64,000 bases of DNA from Microbispora catharanthi (GCF_006334915.2 NZ_VDMA02000014.1:186001-250000); one strand, 5' to 3'. Shown: positions 53,800 through 62,609, counted from the first letter of the stretch. The notes: a model not told the origin generated them from the sequence alone. A program made the numbers and translations.

Positions 53800-56217
53800 T
53801 CAGCTGCGCGACCACTTCTGGTTCGCGCCGCCGTTGCACGTCCAGATCACCAGCTGCGTGCCGTTGGCGGTGCCGGCGCCGTAGGCGTCCAGGCACTTGT
53901 TCGAGCCGACCCCGACGATCGTGCCGTCGGAGTTGAGCGTCCACTGCTGGTTGGCGCCGCCGTTGCAGTCGTAGATGTCGACCCGGGTCCCGTCCGCCGT
54001 GCCCTGTCCGTAGGCGTCCAGGCACTTGGTGCCGTAGACCATCAGCTGCTTGGACGGCGTGAGGGTCCAGGTCTGGTTGGCGCCGCTGTTGCAGTCCCAG
54101 AGCGCGACCTGGGTGCCGTTGGTCTGGGACGAGTTGGGGACGTCGACGCAGCGGCCGGAGGCCTGGCCCCTGATGGGGCCGACGCTGCTGTCGCCGTTTC
54201 CGCCGCTGGTCGCGGTGACGGAGAGGTTGTCGAACATGTCGGTCTGGTATCCGACCACTCCGAGCCCGACCTGTCCGGTGTAGTAGGAGCCGTCCGTCAC
54301 CGAGCCGAGCGCGGCGCCGTCGAGGGTGGCGCTGATCTGGTTGCCCGAGAAGCTGAGCGTTACCGTGTGCCAGGTGTTGGTCCCGAGCGAGCCTCGGGAG
54401 CCCGAGGTTAGGGTGCTCACCGTGCCGGACGTGGTGCTCTTGGCGATGGACCAGGCTCCGGAGCTGTTCAGCCGCAACTGGTAGGCCGCCTGGTGGCTCT
54501 GCGGGCGCTGCTGCGTGTTCGCCCGCCCGAGCAGCGTGATGGTGCCGGCCTGCTGGAAGTCGACGTCCACGCTGACCTTGTAGTTGCTCCAGGACGGGTC
54601 GCCGACCAGGCCGAAGGCGTCGCTGTCGTCCTGCCATTCGATCGGACGCTGGGGGGTCACCTGCTGCAGGCACTGACCGGCGCGGCCGGCGGCGCAGGGC
54701 CGGACCTCGAAGGATCCCTGCATGTCGGAGAAGTACTTGGCCTCGGTGCGGGAGGCGTAGGCGTCGAAGTCGTCGGAGTACGGCAGAGCCAGCGGCGCGC
54801 TCGCCGGGCCGGCCTCCGTGCCCTTGCCCTGGCCGGTGGTCGTGGTCACCGAGTAGATCCGGTTCGGCTGCATGGTGAGTGAGTAGGAGCCGTTGCTGGG
54901 GGTGATGTCCGGCTGCCTGACGAACCAGTCGGCGGGGTTGTTCGAGCCGAGGTTGGTAGACCACACGTGCACGGTCCCGGTGCTCAGCCCACCTGTCACG
55001 CTGACGTTCACGGTCTGCGTGGTCGTCGACGTGGTGGTCTCGTAGATGGTCGAGTAGTCGGTGTTGTTCGTGGACTTCAGGGAGATGTAGCTGCCGTTGC
55101 TCCGGTTCCCGCCGAGGTATCCGCTCGCGGAGCCGGTGAGGAAGCGCCAGCCCGGCTGGGTGAACTGGGCGACCTGGGCGTTCGCCCACAGGCTGCGGCC
55201 CAGCTGATAGGAGCCCGACCACGGTGAGTTGGCGACCGCCAGGGCGGTGGTGTTGAAGGGCAGGTTCGGGTAGAGCGCGGCCACCAGCGGCCAGTTGACG
55301 AAGCCCGTCATCTGGCCGTCGAGGTATCCGCGGGTGATGCTGCGGATGTAGGGGGCCGAGCCGCTGATGTAGTCCTGCGATCCGAACTCGCTGTTCCAGA
55401 TCGGCTTGCCGGTGGCCACGGCGTTCGCGCTGGACGGACACGAGGTGGCGTCGCCCAGGTAGCCGCACAGGTAGTGCGACCCGACCACGCCGACCGCGGC
55501 CTTGAACGCGGGGTCGCTCTGCATGTCGTCCGCGGTGGACAGGCCGAAGCTGTCGTCGCTGACGATCTGCACGTTGCCGTAGCCGTTGGAGTTTAGGGCC
55601 GACCGGAGGTTCTCGTACCAGGTCTTGTTGTGCCCGCGCTCGTTCCATCCGCCGATGTAGTTGATCGTCAGGCCGTGCTGCTTGGCGCAGTTGAGCCAGG
55701 AGATGTCGTAGTCGATCATGTCCTGGGACCAGAAGTTCCCGCCGCCGATCCAGCCCGGCGCGGTCCACGGCAGCGCGATCAGCTTGATGTTCGGGTTGCG
55801 CGCCACCGCCTGCTCGCCCAGCCAGAACTCGTAGCCGACGTTGCAGTTGATGTCACCGCGGGTGTGCTCGATGCTGGGCTCGGAGCCGTCGGTGGAGTTG
55901 GCGTCACCGCCGATCTCCAGTTTCAGCAACTGCACCGCCGCGCCGTACCCGGGCTTGAACAGGTAGTCCAGGATCTGTGAGCGCTGCGTCTCCGGGTAGT
56001 CGATGAGCAGCCGGGAGTTGCCGCCGCCGCCGCTGATCGCCCCCACCCCGTCGAACGTGCGTCCCGTCGAGCCGCCGTTCACCGTGATGGTCGTCGTGGC
56101 CGCCTGGGCCGCCGGCGCGGTCATCACCACGGCGCCGGCGCCGGTCACGGCCGCCGCGACCGTCGCCATCATGATGCGGACCCATTTCCTGTCGCCGACT
56201 AGTCGACGTTTGCGCAT
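53800..56217 (-). CDS. Secreted GH59 galactosylceramidase-like glycosidase with C-terminal ricin-type CBM13
   Basis: The 805-residue protein has a long signal peptide (residues 1-39, ending AQA). A catalytic region like animal galactocerebrosidase follows: FDGVGAISGGGGNSRLL, SQILDYLFKPGYGA, KLEIGGDANSTDGSEPS, LPWTAPGWIGGGNFW. The acid/base is E193 in WNERGHN and the nucleophile E277 in WNSEFGS. A beta-sandwich similar to the GALC lectin domain follows, then a ricin B-type domain from about residue 680 with QxW repeats. It should release galactose from galactosides outside the cell; glycolipid versus plant galactan as substrate is undecided. The ATG follows GGAGG. It is in the second att-bounded segment. 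Confidence 0.85.
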   Translation of the reverse strand: MRKRRLVGDRKWVRIMMATVAAAVTGAGAVVMTAPAAQAATTTITVNGGSTGRTFDGVGAISGGGGNSRLLIDYPETQRSQILDYLFKPGYGAAVQLLKLEIGGDANSTDGSEPSIEHTRGDINCNVGYEFWLGEQAVARNPNIKLIALPWTAPGWIGGGNFWSQDMIDYDISWLNCAKQHGLTINYIGGWNERGHNKTWYENLRSALNSNGYGNVQIVSDDSFGLSTADDMQSDPAFKAAVGVVGSHYLCGYLGDATSCPSSANAVATGKPIWNSEFGSQDYISGSAPYIRSITRGYLDGQMTGFVNWPLVAALYPNLPFNTTALAVANSPWSGSYQLGRSLWANAQVAQFTQPGWRFLTGSASGYLGGNRSNGSYISLKSTNNTDYSTIYETTTSTTTQTVNVSVTGGLSTGTVHVWSTNLGSNNPADWFVRQPDITPSNGSYSLTMQPNRIYSVTTTTGQGKGTEAGPASAPLALPYSDDFDAYASRTEAKYFSDMQGSFEVRPCAAGRAGQCLQQVTPQRPIEWQDDSDAFGLVGDPSWSNYKVSVDVDFQQAGTITLLGRANTQQRPQSHQAAYQLRLNSSGAWSIAKSTTSGTVSTLTSGSRGSLGTNTWHTVTLSFSGNQISATLDGAALGSVTDGSYYTGQVGLGVVGYQTDMFDNLSVTATSGGNGDSSVGPIRGQASGRCVDVPNSSQTNGTQVALWDCNSGANQTWTLTPSKQLMVYGTKCLDAYGQGTADGTRVDIYDCNGGANQQWTLNSDGTIVGVGSNKCLDAYGAGTANGTQLVIWTCNGGANQKWSRS

Positions 56218-56638
56218 GCCGGACCTCCGGGGCTGTCCGTGTGGGGGATGAGTGACGGGCGGTTCGCCGGCCCTGCTGGATTCAGAGCGGTTGGCCCCAG
56301 CACGCTCGGCTCGATACCGTCGGTCACGCTTTCTGTTGGAAGCCGTTTGAAAATGTCAGAGCGGTTGGGACGTGTCAAGACATTGTCAGGATGGAAAGAT
56401 GGCGTGTGAACGTGGTTGAACTGGCGTGCAGCGGAAACGTGCGTGTCGAACGTCGCCTGCTATGAATGTTTCAGGCGTACGCGTACGTTCGGTTGCGCTC
56501 GGTTATGGCAGAGATTGTTGGAACGCGAGCCAGCGAGGTTTCTGCGGCGCGGCGTCAGGTGATGCCTGCGATCCAGCGGTATGACCTCGGTCTCCAGCGC
56601 GGGCCGGACCGGTCCACGTCGCCAGGATGGCGATCAGG
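56218..56638. promoter_or_regulatory. Non-coding region upstream of the GH59 gene
   Basis: About 420 bp without a supported gene. On the minus strand TTGACA (56373-56378 on the plus strand) could be the -35 of the GH59 gene. A 13-bp direct repeat TCAGAGCGGTTGG occurs at 56282-56294 and 56356-56368, 74 bp apart, and may be a regulator site. The part from about 56400 to 56638 shows no gene; it ends in att copy 3. Confidence 0.4.
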
Positions 56639-56657
56639 GTTCCGCTTCAACGTCTGA
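56639..56657 (+). repeat. Attachment-site repeat, copy 3 (distal)
   Basis: GTTCCGCTTCAACGTCTGA is identical to the end of ychF over 19 bp and shares flanking TCAG and CCC with copy 2. It lies 6 bp beyond the 3' end of the GNAT gene, which is probably the original chromosomal neighbour of ychF. Confidence 0.75.
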
Positions 56658-56663
56658 CCCTTC

Positions 56664-57140
56664 TCAGACGAGGTCGCGGTAGTAGTAGAACATCGGCTCG
56701 GTCGCCCCGGGCTCGCTGTTGGCGAAGCCGTGCGCCTCGTAGAAGCGGCGGGTGTCGGTGTCCTCACCGTCGACGTTGATCTCGAGCGTCTCCGCGCCGC
56801 GTTCCCGCGCGACGCGGCACGCCTCTTCCAGCAGGGCGTGCCCGAACCGCTGTCCGCGCGTGCCGGGCCGCACGTACAGCTCGTCCAGGAGCGCGGCCGG
56901 ACCCTCCTGCCAGACGTTGGGCCGGAAGGACAACACCGCGACGCCGACGGCAGGTTCGCCGGTGAGAAGGGCGACAAGGTGGTCCCCGGCGATCATTCGG
57001 CGGAGGCGCGCCGTGAGCACCTCCGTTCCCGGTGACGGCGTGTCGAACTCACGGTTGAAGGCGTCCAGCAACTCGGCGACGACAGCGGAGTCGGCCGCCG
57101 TCGCCCGCCGTACCAGGTGCTCTTGCCGAGGTGTGGCCAC
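56664..57140 (-). CDS. GNAT-family N-acetyltransferase
   Basis: The 158-residue protein has the GNAT acetyl-CoA motif (VRPGTRGQRFGHALLEEACR) after LDELYV, and the typical end FYEAHGFANSEPGATEPMFYYYRDL. The family transfers acetyl from acetyl-CoA to amines; the substrate is unknown. The GTG at 57140 lies 8 nt after AGGAAGG. It converges on the distal att repeat. Confidence 0.85.
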   Translation of the reverse strand: MATPRQEHLVRRATAADSAVVAELLDAFNREFDTPSPGTEVLTARLRRMIAGDHLVALLTGEPAVGVAVLSFRPNVWQEGPAALLDELYVRPGTRGQRFGHALLEEACRVARERGAETLEINVDGEDTDTRRFYEAHGFANSEPGATEPMFYYYRDLV

Positions 57141-57262
57141 CTCCGCAACCTTCCTGCCCGGCCCGGCGGACCGCAAGATATTTTCGAGCATCCGCGGAAG
57201 AGGGCGGAGTCGCTGGCCGTGCGCGACCTCCTGGATCGGCTGCCTGAGGAGCACCGCAGGCA

Positions 57263-57397
57263 CTGCTCGTCCTCGTCCTGGCGGCGACGGCGGGCTCCGG
57301 CGCTTGCGACGATCGGGAACTGGCGAAGATCATTGAGGATCCGCTGGTCCGGACGGTTCGCGTGGCGGACGTCACCTACGATCTCGAACGGCCCTGA
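57263..57397 (+). pseudogene. Lipoprotein N-terminal fragment
   Basis: One frame encodes LLVLVLAATAGSGACDDREL, then AKIIEDPLVRTVRVADVTYD and a stop, a signal peptide with lipobox (AGSGAC) and a short mature part. There is no ATG or GTG in frame, only CTG after GAGGAG at a long spacing, and the protein stops after 44 codons. It looks like the 5' piece of a decayed lipoprotein gene. A tiny real lipoprotein is possible. Confidence 0.4.
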
Positions 57398-57400
57398 GAC

Positions 57401-57517
57401 GCCCGGGTCGTGCAAAGCGGCGGTCATGGCGTGAGCGGCATCACCCGCCACACCTCTCCCTCCGGTCAGATCCTCCACGACCGGCGGAAACGCTTGGGCC
57501 AACTGCCCTAGACGCAT
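57401..57517 (-). pseudogene. Possible remnant of an FAD monooxygenase
   Basis: A short minus-strand stretch reads MRLGQLAQAFPPVVEDLTGG, then RGVAGDAAHAMTAALHDPG. GDAAHAMT is the second FAD motif of class A monooxygenases. No flanking homology is visible, so this is at most a fragment. The remaining sequence to 57706 shows no gene apart from the AAGGGGGG ribosome-binding site of the next gene. Confidence 0.25.
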
Positions 57518-57706
57518 TCGTGAGGCTCGTTGAAGCATCGATATGAGGCCGTTTGGCGCGTAGTCGCCGTTTGAATCCCTTTTCGCGACAAATCTCATCG
57601 GTGCCGTAATCCGGCATGGCGGAAGGGGAGGCGGCCGAATTCGGGCACCGGGAAAAGCCCAGGTGGCCTGACCTGGCGAGGCCCGATCGGGCCCAAGGGG
57701 GGAACC

Positions 57707-58348
57707 ATGCATCGGAAATCCGGACAGCTGGCTCTCGCGGCGATTTTCGCCTCGACGCTCACGGCCGGCGGAATCGCGCTGCTCGGCGGCACCGCCTCCG
57801 CGGCCACGAGCGAGCCCGGCGGCTCGGTGCGGGCGACGTCGTACACCACCACCATCAGCGAGCCGTTGCTGGCGACCGAGGCCGTGCCCATGGCTGGGAC
57901 GGTGCCGATCGGCGTGCCGAGCATCACGATCGCGGAGTTCCCGGCGCAGTGGTCCGCCGGGCGGTACACCGGTTCGAGCCTGCGAAGCGAGGCGTTCCCG
58001 GGCATGGGCGCACCGATGGAGCAGATGGCGGAGGAGGCCCGGCAGAGCATCAGGGACGAGGCGAGCAGCGCCACACAGCAGATCATGCAGGAGGCGGCGA
58101 GCGCGCAGCAGCGCATCGAGCAGATGTCCCAGCGCGCGCAGCAGCGGGTGTCGGAGCAGGAGCAGTCACAGTCGCAGTCGTCGGCCGGCCAGTCGCAGAG
58201 CTCCTCGCTGCCGGAGAGCGCTCCGGGTAGCGCTCTGGGCAGTGCTCCGGAGAACGTCCCGCCGGCGATCTCGGGTCCGGAGAGCGCACCGCCGACGGGC
58301 ATCCTGCCGAAGTCGGGCGAGTCGTCCTCCTCTGGGGCGTGCCAGTGA
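57707..58348 (+). CDS. Secreted Gln/Ser-rich coiled-coil protein of unknown function
   Basis: The 213-residue protein has a signal peptide (residues 1-33, ending ASA). A region of unknown type is followed by a helical Gln/Ala/Glu-rich stretch (residues about 105-155, QSIRDEASSATQQIMQEAAS) that should be a coiled coil, and a Ser/Pro/Gly-rich disordered tail. No family recognised. It has a strong AAGGGGGG ribosome-binding site and is followed by a clear terminator, so it is a monocistronic, probably well-expressed exported protein. Confidence 0.75.
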   Translation: MHRKSGQLALAAIFASTLTAGGIALLGGTASAATSEPGGSVRATSYTTTISEPLLATEAVPMAGTVPIGVPSITIAEFPAQWSAGRYTGSSLRSEAFPGMGAPMEQMAEEARQSIRDEASSATQQIMQEAASAQQRIEQMSQRAQQRVSEQEQSQSQSSAGQSQSSSLPESAPGSALGSAPENVPPAISGPESAPPTGILPKSGESSSSGACQ

Positions 58349-58370
58349 GGGCGCAGGCGTAGTTCGCGAC

Positions 58371-58401
58371 ACGACGGCCCCGCTCCGTGCGGGGCCGTCG
58401 T
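58371..58401 (+). terminator. Intrinsic-type hairpin terminator
   Basis: ACGACGGCCCCGC (58371-58383), loop TCCGT, then GCGGGGCCGTCGT (58389-58401): a perfect 13-bp GC-rich stem 23 bp after the stop of the secreted protein. There is no U-run, as is usual in actinobacteria. Confidence 0.8.
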
Positions 58402-58700
58402 GGTGCGTACGGTCGGTTTCGTTATGCCTGCGAGCTGCGAAGACAGCAATAGGTGGCGGTTAGGTAATCGATGCCCCCGCTGGCCAGGCGTAACGTGCTT
58501 TTCCGCGGAGTGGATAGGTGTGGGGCGCCTCTACGGGATGTAGACCTGGTTTGCTCGGTCGCGGCGATGCTTGCACCATGGGCGTGGCTTACCTGGAAGA
58601 ATTGGCGAGACCGCTAGGGTGAATACTTCAATGCGGTTAACCGGATCGAGAGCAAGAGGAAACCGCGCCAGCCGGAGGGATCGGCGCGAGCGGAGGCGTG
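58402..58700. other. Non-coding region before the secretion-like locus
   Basis: About 300 bp with no supported gene. It holds a 10-bp perfect palindrome CGGTTAACCG (58634-58643) about 60 bp upstream of the TcpC-like gene and a ribosome-binding site CGGAGG (58691-58696). It presumably contains the promoter of the following operon, but I could not assign -35/-10 elements with confidence. Confidence 0.4.
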
Positions 58701-59711
58701 ATGGCTCGCAGGTCAGACGTCCAGCAGGATCCTCGGATCGCTGGCGACCCTGACCCGTACCCACTGGAAGGCTTCGAGGCGGCGAGCGCCGCGCACGGCA
58801 CGGCCCCCCGCCGCAGAGGCTGGAGCGGCGGTGGAGGCCGCTGGCTCGTCTGGACCGGGCGGGTCATCCTCTGGGCACTGATCGTCGTCATCCTGGTCAA
58901 CGGCATACGCGCCCCGTTGGAACGGCTCGCGGGGGACGATCAGCCCACCACGACGCCGACCGGCACGGTCACGTCCGGGTTCCCGGCGACACAGGCGGCG
59001 GCCTTCGCCAACCAGTTCGCGGCGGTCTACCTCAACTACGACGCGGCCAGCCCCCAGCAGCGCGCGGAACGGCTGAAGTCGTTCCTGCCGGAAGGCGCCG
59101 ACGAGCAGTTCGGCTGGAACGGGTACGGACGCATGTCGGCGGGAGCCTTCCAGTTCGCCGGGATCGACGTGATCGACGACCACAACGCCCGGGTGACCGT
59201 GACGTACCAGTCGGGGGGCAGCCGTGGTCTGCTGTCCGTGCCGGTCTACTACGACAACGGCAGGTTCGTGGTCTCGGCCCAGCCGGCTCTGCTGCCCGCG
59301 CCGGGGCCGGCGGGCCTGCCGCAGCTCCCGGACCCCGACCGCGACTCCGCCACCGAGGCCGAACTGCGTCCCCAGCTCGAAGGCTTCTTCAAGGCGTACG
59401 CCGCGGGCAACCAGGTCGACCTCCAGCGTTACGTCGCGAGCGGGGTGACCGTCAACGGGTTCAACGGAGAGTTCACCCTCGCCGAGCTCAAGGACGTCGT
59501 GGTGCCGCCGGGCGGTGCCGACAGCAGGAAGGTCACGGCGGTGGTCGTGTGGGCGGTGGCGTCCGGACAGTCGACGGCGGTGGCGAGCCCGTCGCAGGAT
59601 CCGGCGGCGCAGCCGGCCGGTCTCGAGCAGGCCTATCAGTTGACGATCGAAAAGCAGGGCGGCAAGTGGTTCGTCAGGGACATCCAGGGTGCGAACCGGT
59701 CCGTGGGGTAG
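58701..59711 (+). CDS. TcpC-like conjugal-transfer/T4SS membrane protein
   Basis: The 336-residue protein has a cytoplasmic N-terminus, one TM helix at about residues 48-68 (RWLVWTGRVILWALIVVILV), and a periplasm-side region made of two NTF2-like (VirB8/TcpC-type) domains. The first begins near FANQFAAVYLNYD, the second near LRPQLEGFFKAYAAGN, and the protein ends WFVRDIQGANRS. TcpC is a core channel component of Gram-positive conjugation systems. The ATG at 58701 follows CGGAGG. It is the first gene of a four-gene run. Confidence 0.8.
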   Translation: MARRSDVQQDPRIAGDPDPYPLEGFEAASAAHGTAPRRRGWSGGGGRWLVWTGRVILWALIVVILVNGIRAPLERLAGDDQPTTTPTGTVTSGFPATQAAAFANQFAAVYLNYDAASPQQRAERLKSFLPEGADEQFGWNGYGRMSAGAFQFAGIDVIDDHNARVTVTYQSGGSRGLLSVPVYYDNGRFVVSAQPALLPAPGPAGLPQLPDPDRDSATEAELRPQLEGFFKAYAAGNQVDLQRYVASGVTVNGFNGEFTLAELKDVVVPPGGADSRKVTAVVVWAVASGQSTAVASPSQDPAAQPAGLEQAYQLTIEKQGGKWFVRDIQGANRSVG

Positions 59712-59761
59712 CGCATGCCCGGCAAAGACATCGCTGATCCATACCCCCGGGAGGGCGAGAG

Positions 59762-60049
59762 TTGATACTGAAGACCATCGCGGACCACGTCCTTGATCTT
59801 GCCGCGCCGTCACCGGCGCCGACGACGGGCATCAACACCGAAGGTCTCGCCGACTTCCTCCGGAAGTTCTTCGCTCCGCTCTTCCTCGCGGTCGTCTCCG
59901 TCGTGGCGATCTTCTTCCTCTTCACCCGCGAGATCACCAGGTTCGTCCAGTTCATCATCCTGGCGATCGCGATTGGTGTGATCTTCTACGTTCCCAACAT
60001 CATCGAGGTGACGGCGAAGGCGATCGCGGGCGCACTTGGCATCAAGTGA
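59762..60049 (+). CDS. Small two-TM protein of the T4SS-like locus
   Basis: The 95-residue protein uses a TTG start after GGGAGG. It has a polar N-terminus and two TM helices (about residues 36-54 and 60-80; FFAPLFLAVVSVVAIFFLF, FVQFIILAIAIGVIFYV). Its size and position between TcpC-like and TcpE-like genes match small VirB2/VirB3- or TcpD-like membrane subunits. I cannot assign it more closely. Confidence 0.75.
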   Translation: MILKTIADHVLDLAAPSPAPTTGINTEGLADFLRKFFAPLFLAVVSVVAIFFLFTREITRFVQFIILAIAIGVIFYVPNIIEVTAKAIAGALGIK

Positions 60050-60071
60050 TCGGGCGGAGAGGAGGTTCGGG

Positions 60072-62609
60072 GTGGATCTGCCCACATATACCAATATCTG
60101 GCGCATTGAGAAGCGGCTGTACAAGCTGTACGACCTACGGCTGCCAATGCCGCTTCCGGTCGTCTGGATCGGTGTGTTCGTGGGTGTCTCCGTGCCGTGG
60201 TGGGTCTTCCTCTACCTGATCGGACTGCCGTTCGCGGCCCCCTGGCACGTCATCTACCTCGTTCCTCCGGGCGTGCTCACCTGGCTGTCCACCCGTCCCG
60301 TCATCGAGAGCAAGCGCCTCACCGAGCTGCTCCAGTCGCAGCTCCGCTACATGAGCGAGCCCCGGACCTGGTGCCGCATGGCCCCGTTCGACGAGCCGGA
60401 CGAGATCGCCCTCACGGCGCGCGTCTGGCGGACCACGCCGCCGGCCGCGGCGGCGCACGCCAGGGCGGCCCGTAAGGCGCGCCGCCCGGTCTCGGTCAAG
60501 GTGCCCGTCCCGAAGGTCTCCAGGACCGGCGCACGGGCGGCTTCGGGCGCCGCCGCGCGGGTGGGCGCGCACCAGGTGGACCCCTCGCGTGTCGTCCGCC
60601 CGGCCGTGGCGGCCGCGGCGGCAGCCGCCGCGCCGGTCACCGACACACCCCCCGCCACCCCCTCCCGCGGCGGTGCCGCCGCCCGGGCCGGCGCCACCGG
60701 TGACCGCGTCTTCTACCTCACGGAACCGTCCGCACCGCCCGCGCACCCTGCGGAGCCGCAGATCGGGCACGTCACCGGCCCGGATCGCGACCACGAGCCG
60801 CACGAGGGGCACGGCGGGGGACGTGACGCCCACGAGAGCCATCAGAGCCATGAGAGCCATGAGCAGGGCTCTGTGCAGGGCTCTGTGCAGCAGGCGCTCC
60901 CTGCCGCTCCCGCCGAGGCTTCGGAGGCGCCCGCCGTCCCGCCCATCGGCACCGAGACGCTGCGCCGCCTGCGCCGGCTCGCCGCTTCGGCCGAACCCCG
61001 CGCCGTACGGCCGCCCGGTGCGGCCTCCTTCACCGAGTCGGCCACGGTGGAGCCGGCGCAGGAGGAGCGTCCCGGCGACGCGCGTACGCACGACGCCGAC
61101 ACCATCGACACCATCAACACCAGCGACACCGCAGAGAGCGCAGAGACCGCCGACGACGCGGACCCGGAGAACACGGCACAGCGGGACGCCGAGGCCCTTG
61201 AGCAGCACCGCAAGGGCCGTCCGCCGAGGCTCGTGCGCCCCCGCGTGCCGGCGGGTACGGAGACGGACGAGGACGTGCCGGCCGGGCGGGCCGTGATGGA
61301 GGTCGCGGCCGCGGCGGCTCCTCCGGCGGACGCCACGACCGAGCACGCACCGGCGGCCGACGCCTCCGACGCCTCCGACGCCTCCGACGGTTCCAGGCAG
61401 GACACGCCCACCTGGATCAGGCCGTCCCACGCGCCGCAGGAGGTTCCGGACGACGCCGGTCTCGGCGCGCACCCCGCCTCGTACCCTGCGCGGGAGAGGA
61501 CGCATGCGCCGGGGTCCAGGCCGTACGAGAGCGCCACGGGCAAGGGGGAAGTGACGCCGCCTCCGGCCGGTCCGGCGGGGGTGTCGATCCGGGCCGTGCC
61601 CGCGGGGCCCCGCGCGGCCGGCCCGGCCGGTCCCGCCCGGCCGTCGCTGCCAACCCCGGGAACGACCACCCCCGGCAGGGCGTCGCACGAGGAGCCGCCG
61701 CGGTTGCGCCGCGTCGAGGCCGTCGTCGGGCGCGACACCTCGGGCGGCTGGCGGCGCCTGGCGCAGGTCGTCGTGGGCGGCAGCCGTACGGACGGCATGG
61801 AGGCCGACGAGGCCCGGACCCGCATCCCGCTCACCACGAGCAGGCGGATCATGGTGCTCGGCTGCACGGGCGGCGCCGGGCAGACCACCACGGCGTTAAT
61901 GCTGGGCCACACGCTGGCCCGTTATCGCGAGGACCGCGTGCTCGCGCTCGACGCGAACACCGGAGAGGACACGCTCACGACGAGGATCGCCGCCGAGTCC
62001 CCCGAGACGCTGAGCTCGCTCATCGAGGGCTCGGAAGAGGTGACCGGCTACCTCGGCATGCGGGCGTACACGACGCGCTGCGAATCGGGACTGGAGGTCG
62101 TCGGGGCGGACACCGACGACCGGGTGACGCAGCGCCTGGCGGAACGCGCGTTCCTGGCCGACTGGCGCAGGACGCTCGCCGCGCTCGACCGGCACTACCG
62201 GCTTACCGTGATCGACCCCGCGGCCGCGCTGGCGGCCCGGCTCCTGCCGTACGCCGACCAGCTCGTGCTGGTCGCCCCCGCGAGCGAGGACGCCTCCGAG
62301 GCGGTGGCGATGACCTACGAATGGCTCGACGGGCACGGCTGCTCCGACCTGCGGCGCCGCGCCGTGATGGTGATCAACGGCGTGAGCCGCCGCAGCCTCC
62401 CCGACGTGGAGCAGGCCGAGGCGGTGGCCAGCGGCCGCTGCCGGGCGATCGTCCGGGTGCCCTGGGAGGACGAGCTGGCCCCCGGGCGGCCGGGACCGGT
62501 CGACGTCAATCACCTCCGAATGGGCGGCCGCAGGGCGTACGTTGCGCTTGCGGGAGTGATCGTGAGCGGTCTGGCGGCTGTCCAGGCCAAGCAGGAGGTG
62601 GCCAGATGA
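60072..62609 (+). CDS. TcpE-like membrane domain fused to a MinD/ParA-like ATPase
   Basis: The 845-residue protein has an N-terminal TcpE-type domain (residues 1-110; PTYTNIWRIEKRLYKLYDLR, two TM helices), a very long disordered linker (about 110-560) rich in Pro, Ala, His, Glu and short repeats, and a C-terminal MinD-like domain from about residue 590. The P-loop reads GCTGGAGQTTT, with Gln (Q604) where the essential Lys would be. DANTGED and a late VIDPAAAL region follow. The fusion puts an ATPase-like module on a conjugation membrane protein. The GTG at 60072 follows GGAGG at 60061. Confidence 0.8.
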   Translation: MDLPTYTNIWRIEKRLYKLYDLRLPMPLPVVWIGVFVGVSVPWWVFLYLIGLPFAAPWHVIYLVPPGVLTWLSTRPVIESKRLTELLQSQLRYMSEPRTWCRMAPFDEPDEIALTARVWRTTPPAAAAHARAARKARRPVSVKVPVPKVSRTGARAASGAAARVGAHQVDPSRVVRPAVAAAAAAAAPVTDTPPATPSRGGAAARAGATGDRVFYLTEPSAPPAHPAEPQIGHVTGPDRDHEPHEGHGGGRDAHESHQSHESHEQGSVQGSVQQALPAAPAEASEAPAVPPIGTETLRRLRRLAASAEPRAVRPPGAASFTESATVEPAQEERPGDARTHDADTIDTINTSDTAESAETADDADPENTAQRDAEALEQHRKGRPPRLVRPRVPAGTETDEDVPAGRAVMEVAAAAAPPADATTEHAPAADASDASDASDGSRQDTPTWIRPSHAPQEVPDDAGLGAHPASYPARERTHAPGSRPYESATGKGEVTPPPAGPAGVSIRAVPAGPRAAGPAGPARPSLPTPGTTTPGRASHEEPPRLRRVEAVVGRDTSGGWRRLAQVVVGGSRTDGMEADEARTRIPLTTSRRIMVLGCTGGAGQTTTALMLGHTLARYREDRVLALDANTGEDTLTTRIAAESPETLSSLIEGSEEVTGYLGMRAYTTRCESGLEVVGADTDDRVTQRLAERAFLADWRRTLAALDRHYRLTVIDPAAALAARLLPYADQLVLVAPASEDASEAVAMTYEWLDGHGCSDLRRRAVMVINGVSRRSLPDVEQAEAVASGRCRAIVRVPWEDELAPGRPGPVDVNHLRMGGRRAYVALAGVIVSGLAAVQAKQEVAR
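61362..61388 (+). repeat. 9-bp tandem repeat inside the TcpE-MinD linker
   Basis: GCCTCCGAC is repeated three times in frame, encoding alternating Ala-Ser-Asp. Other short repeats (HES/HQS units at 60834-60862, and cagggctctgtg twice at 60863-60886) are in the same linker. Confidence 0.8.

Noticed and set aside
53789-55768. A 659-codon frame parallel to the GH59 gene in another frame
   Set aside because: Composition is Arg/Gly/Pro-rich as expected for an off-frame reading of GC-rich DNA; the GH59 frame has the family motifs.
57117-57434. A 105-codon plus-strand frame
   Set aside because: Arg/Ser-rich, no motif; the alternative frame in the same DNA shows a lipoprotein signal instead.
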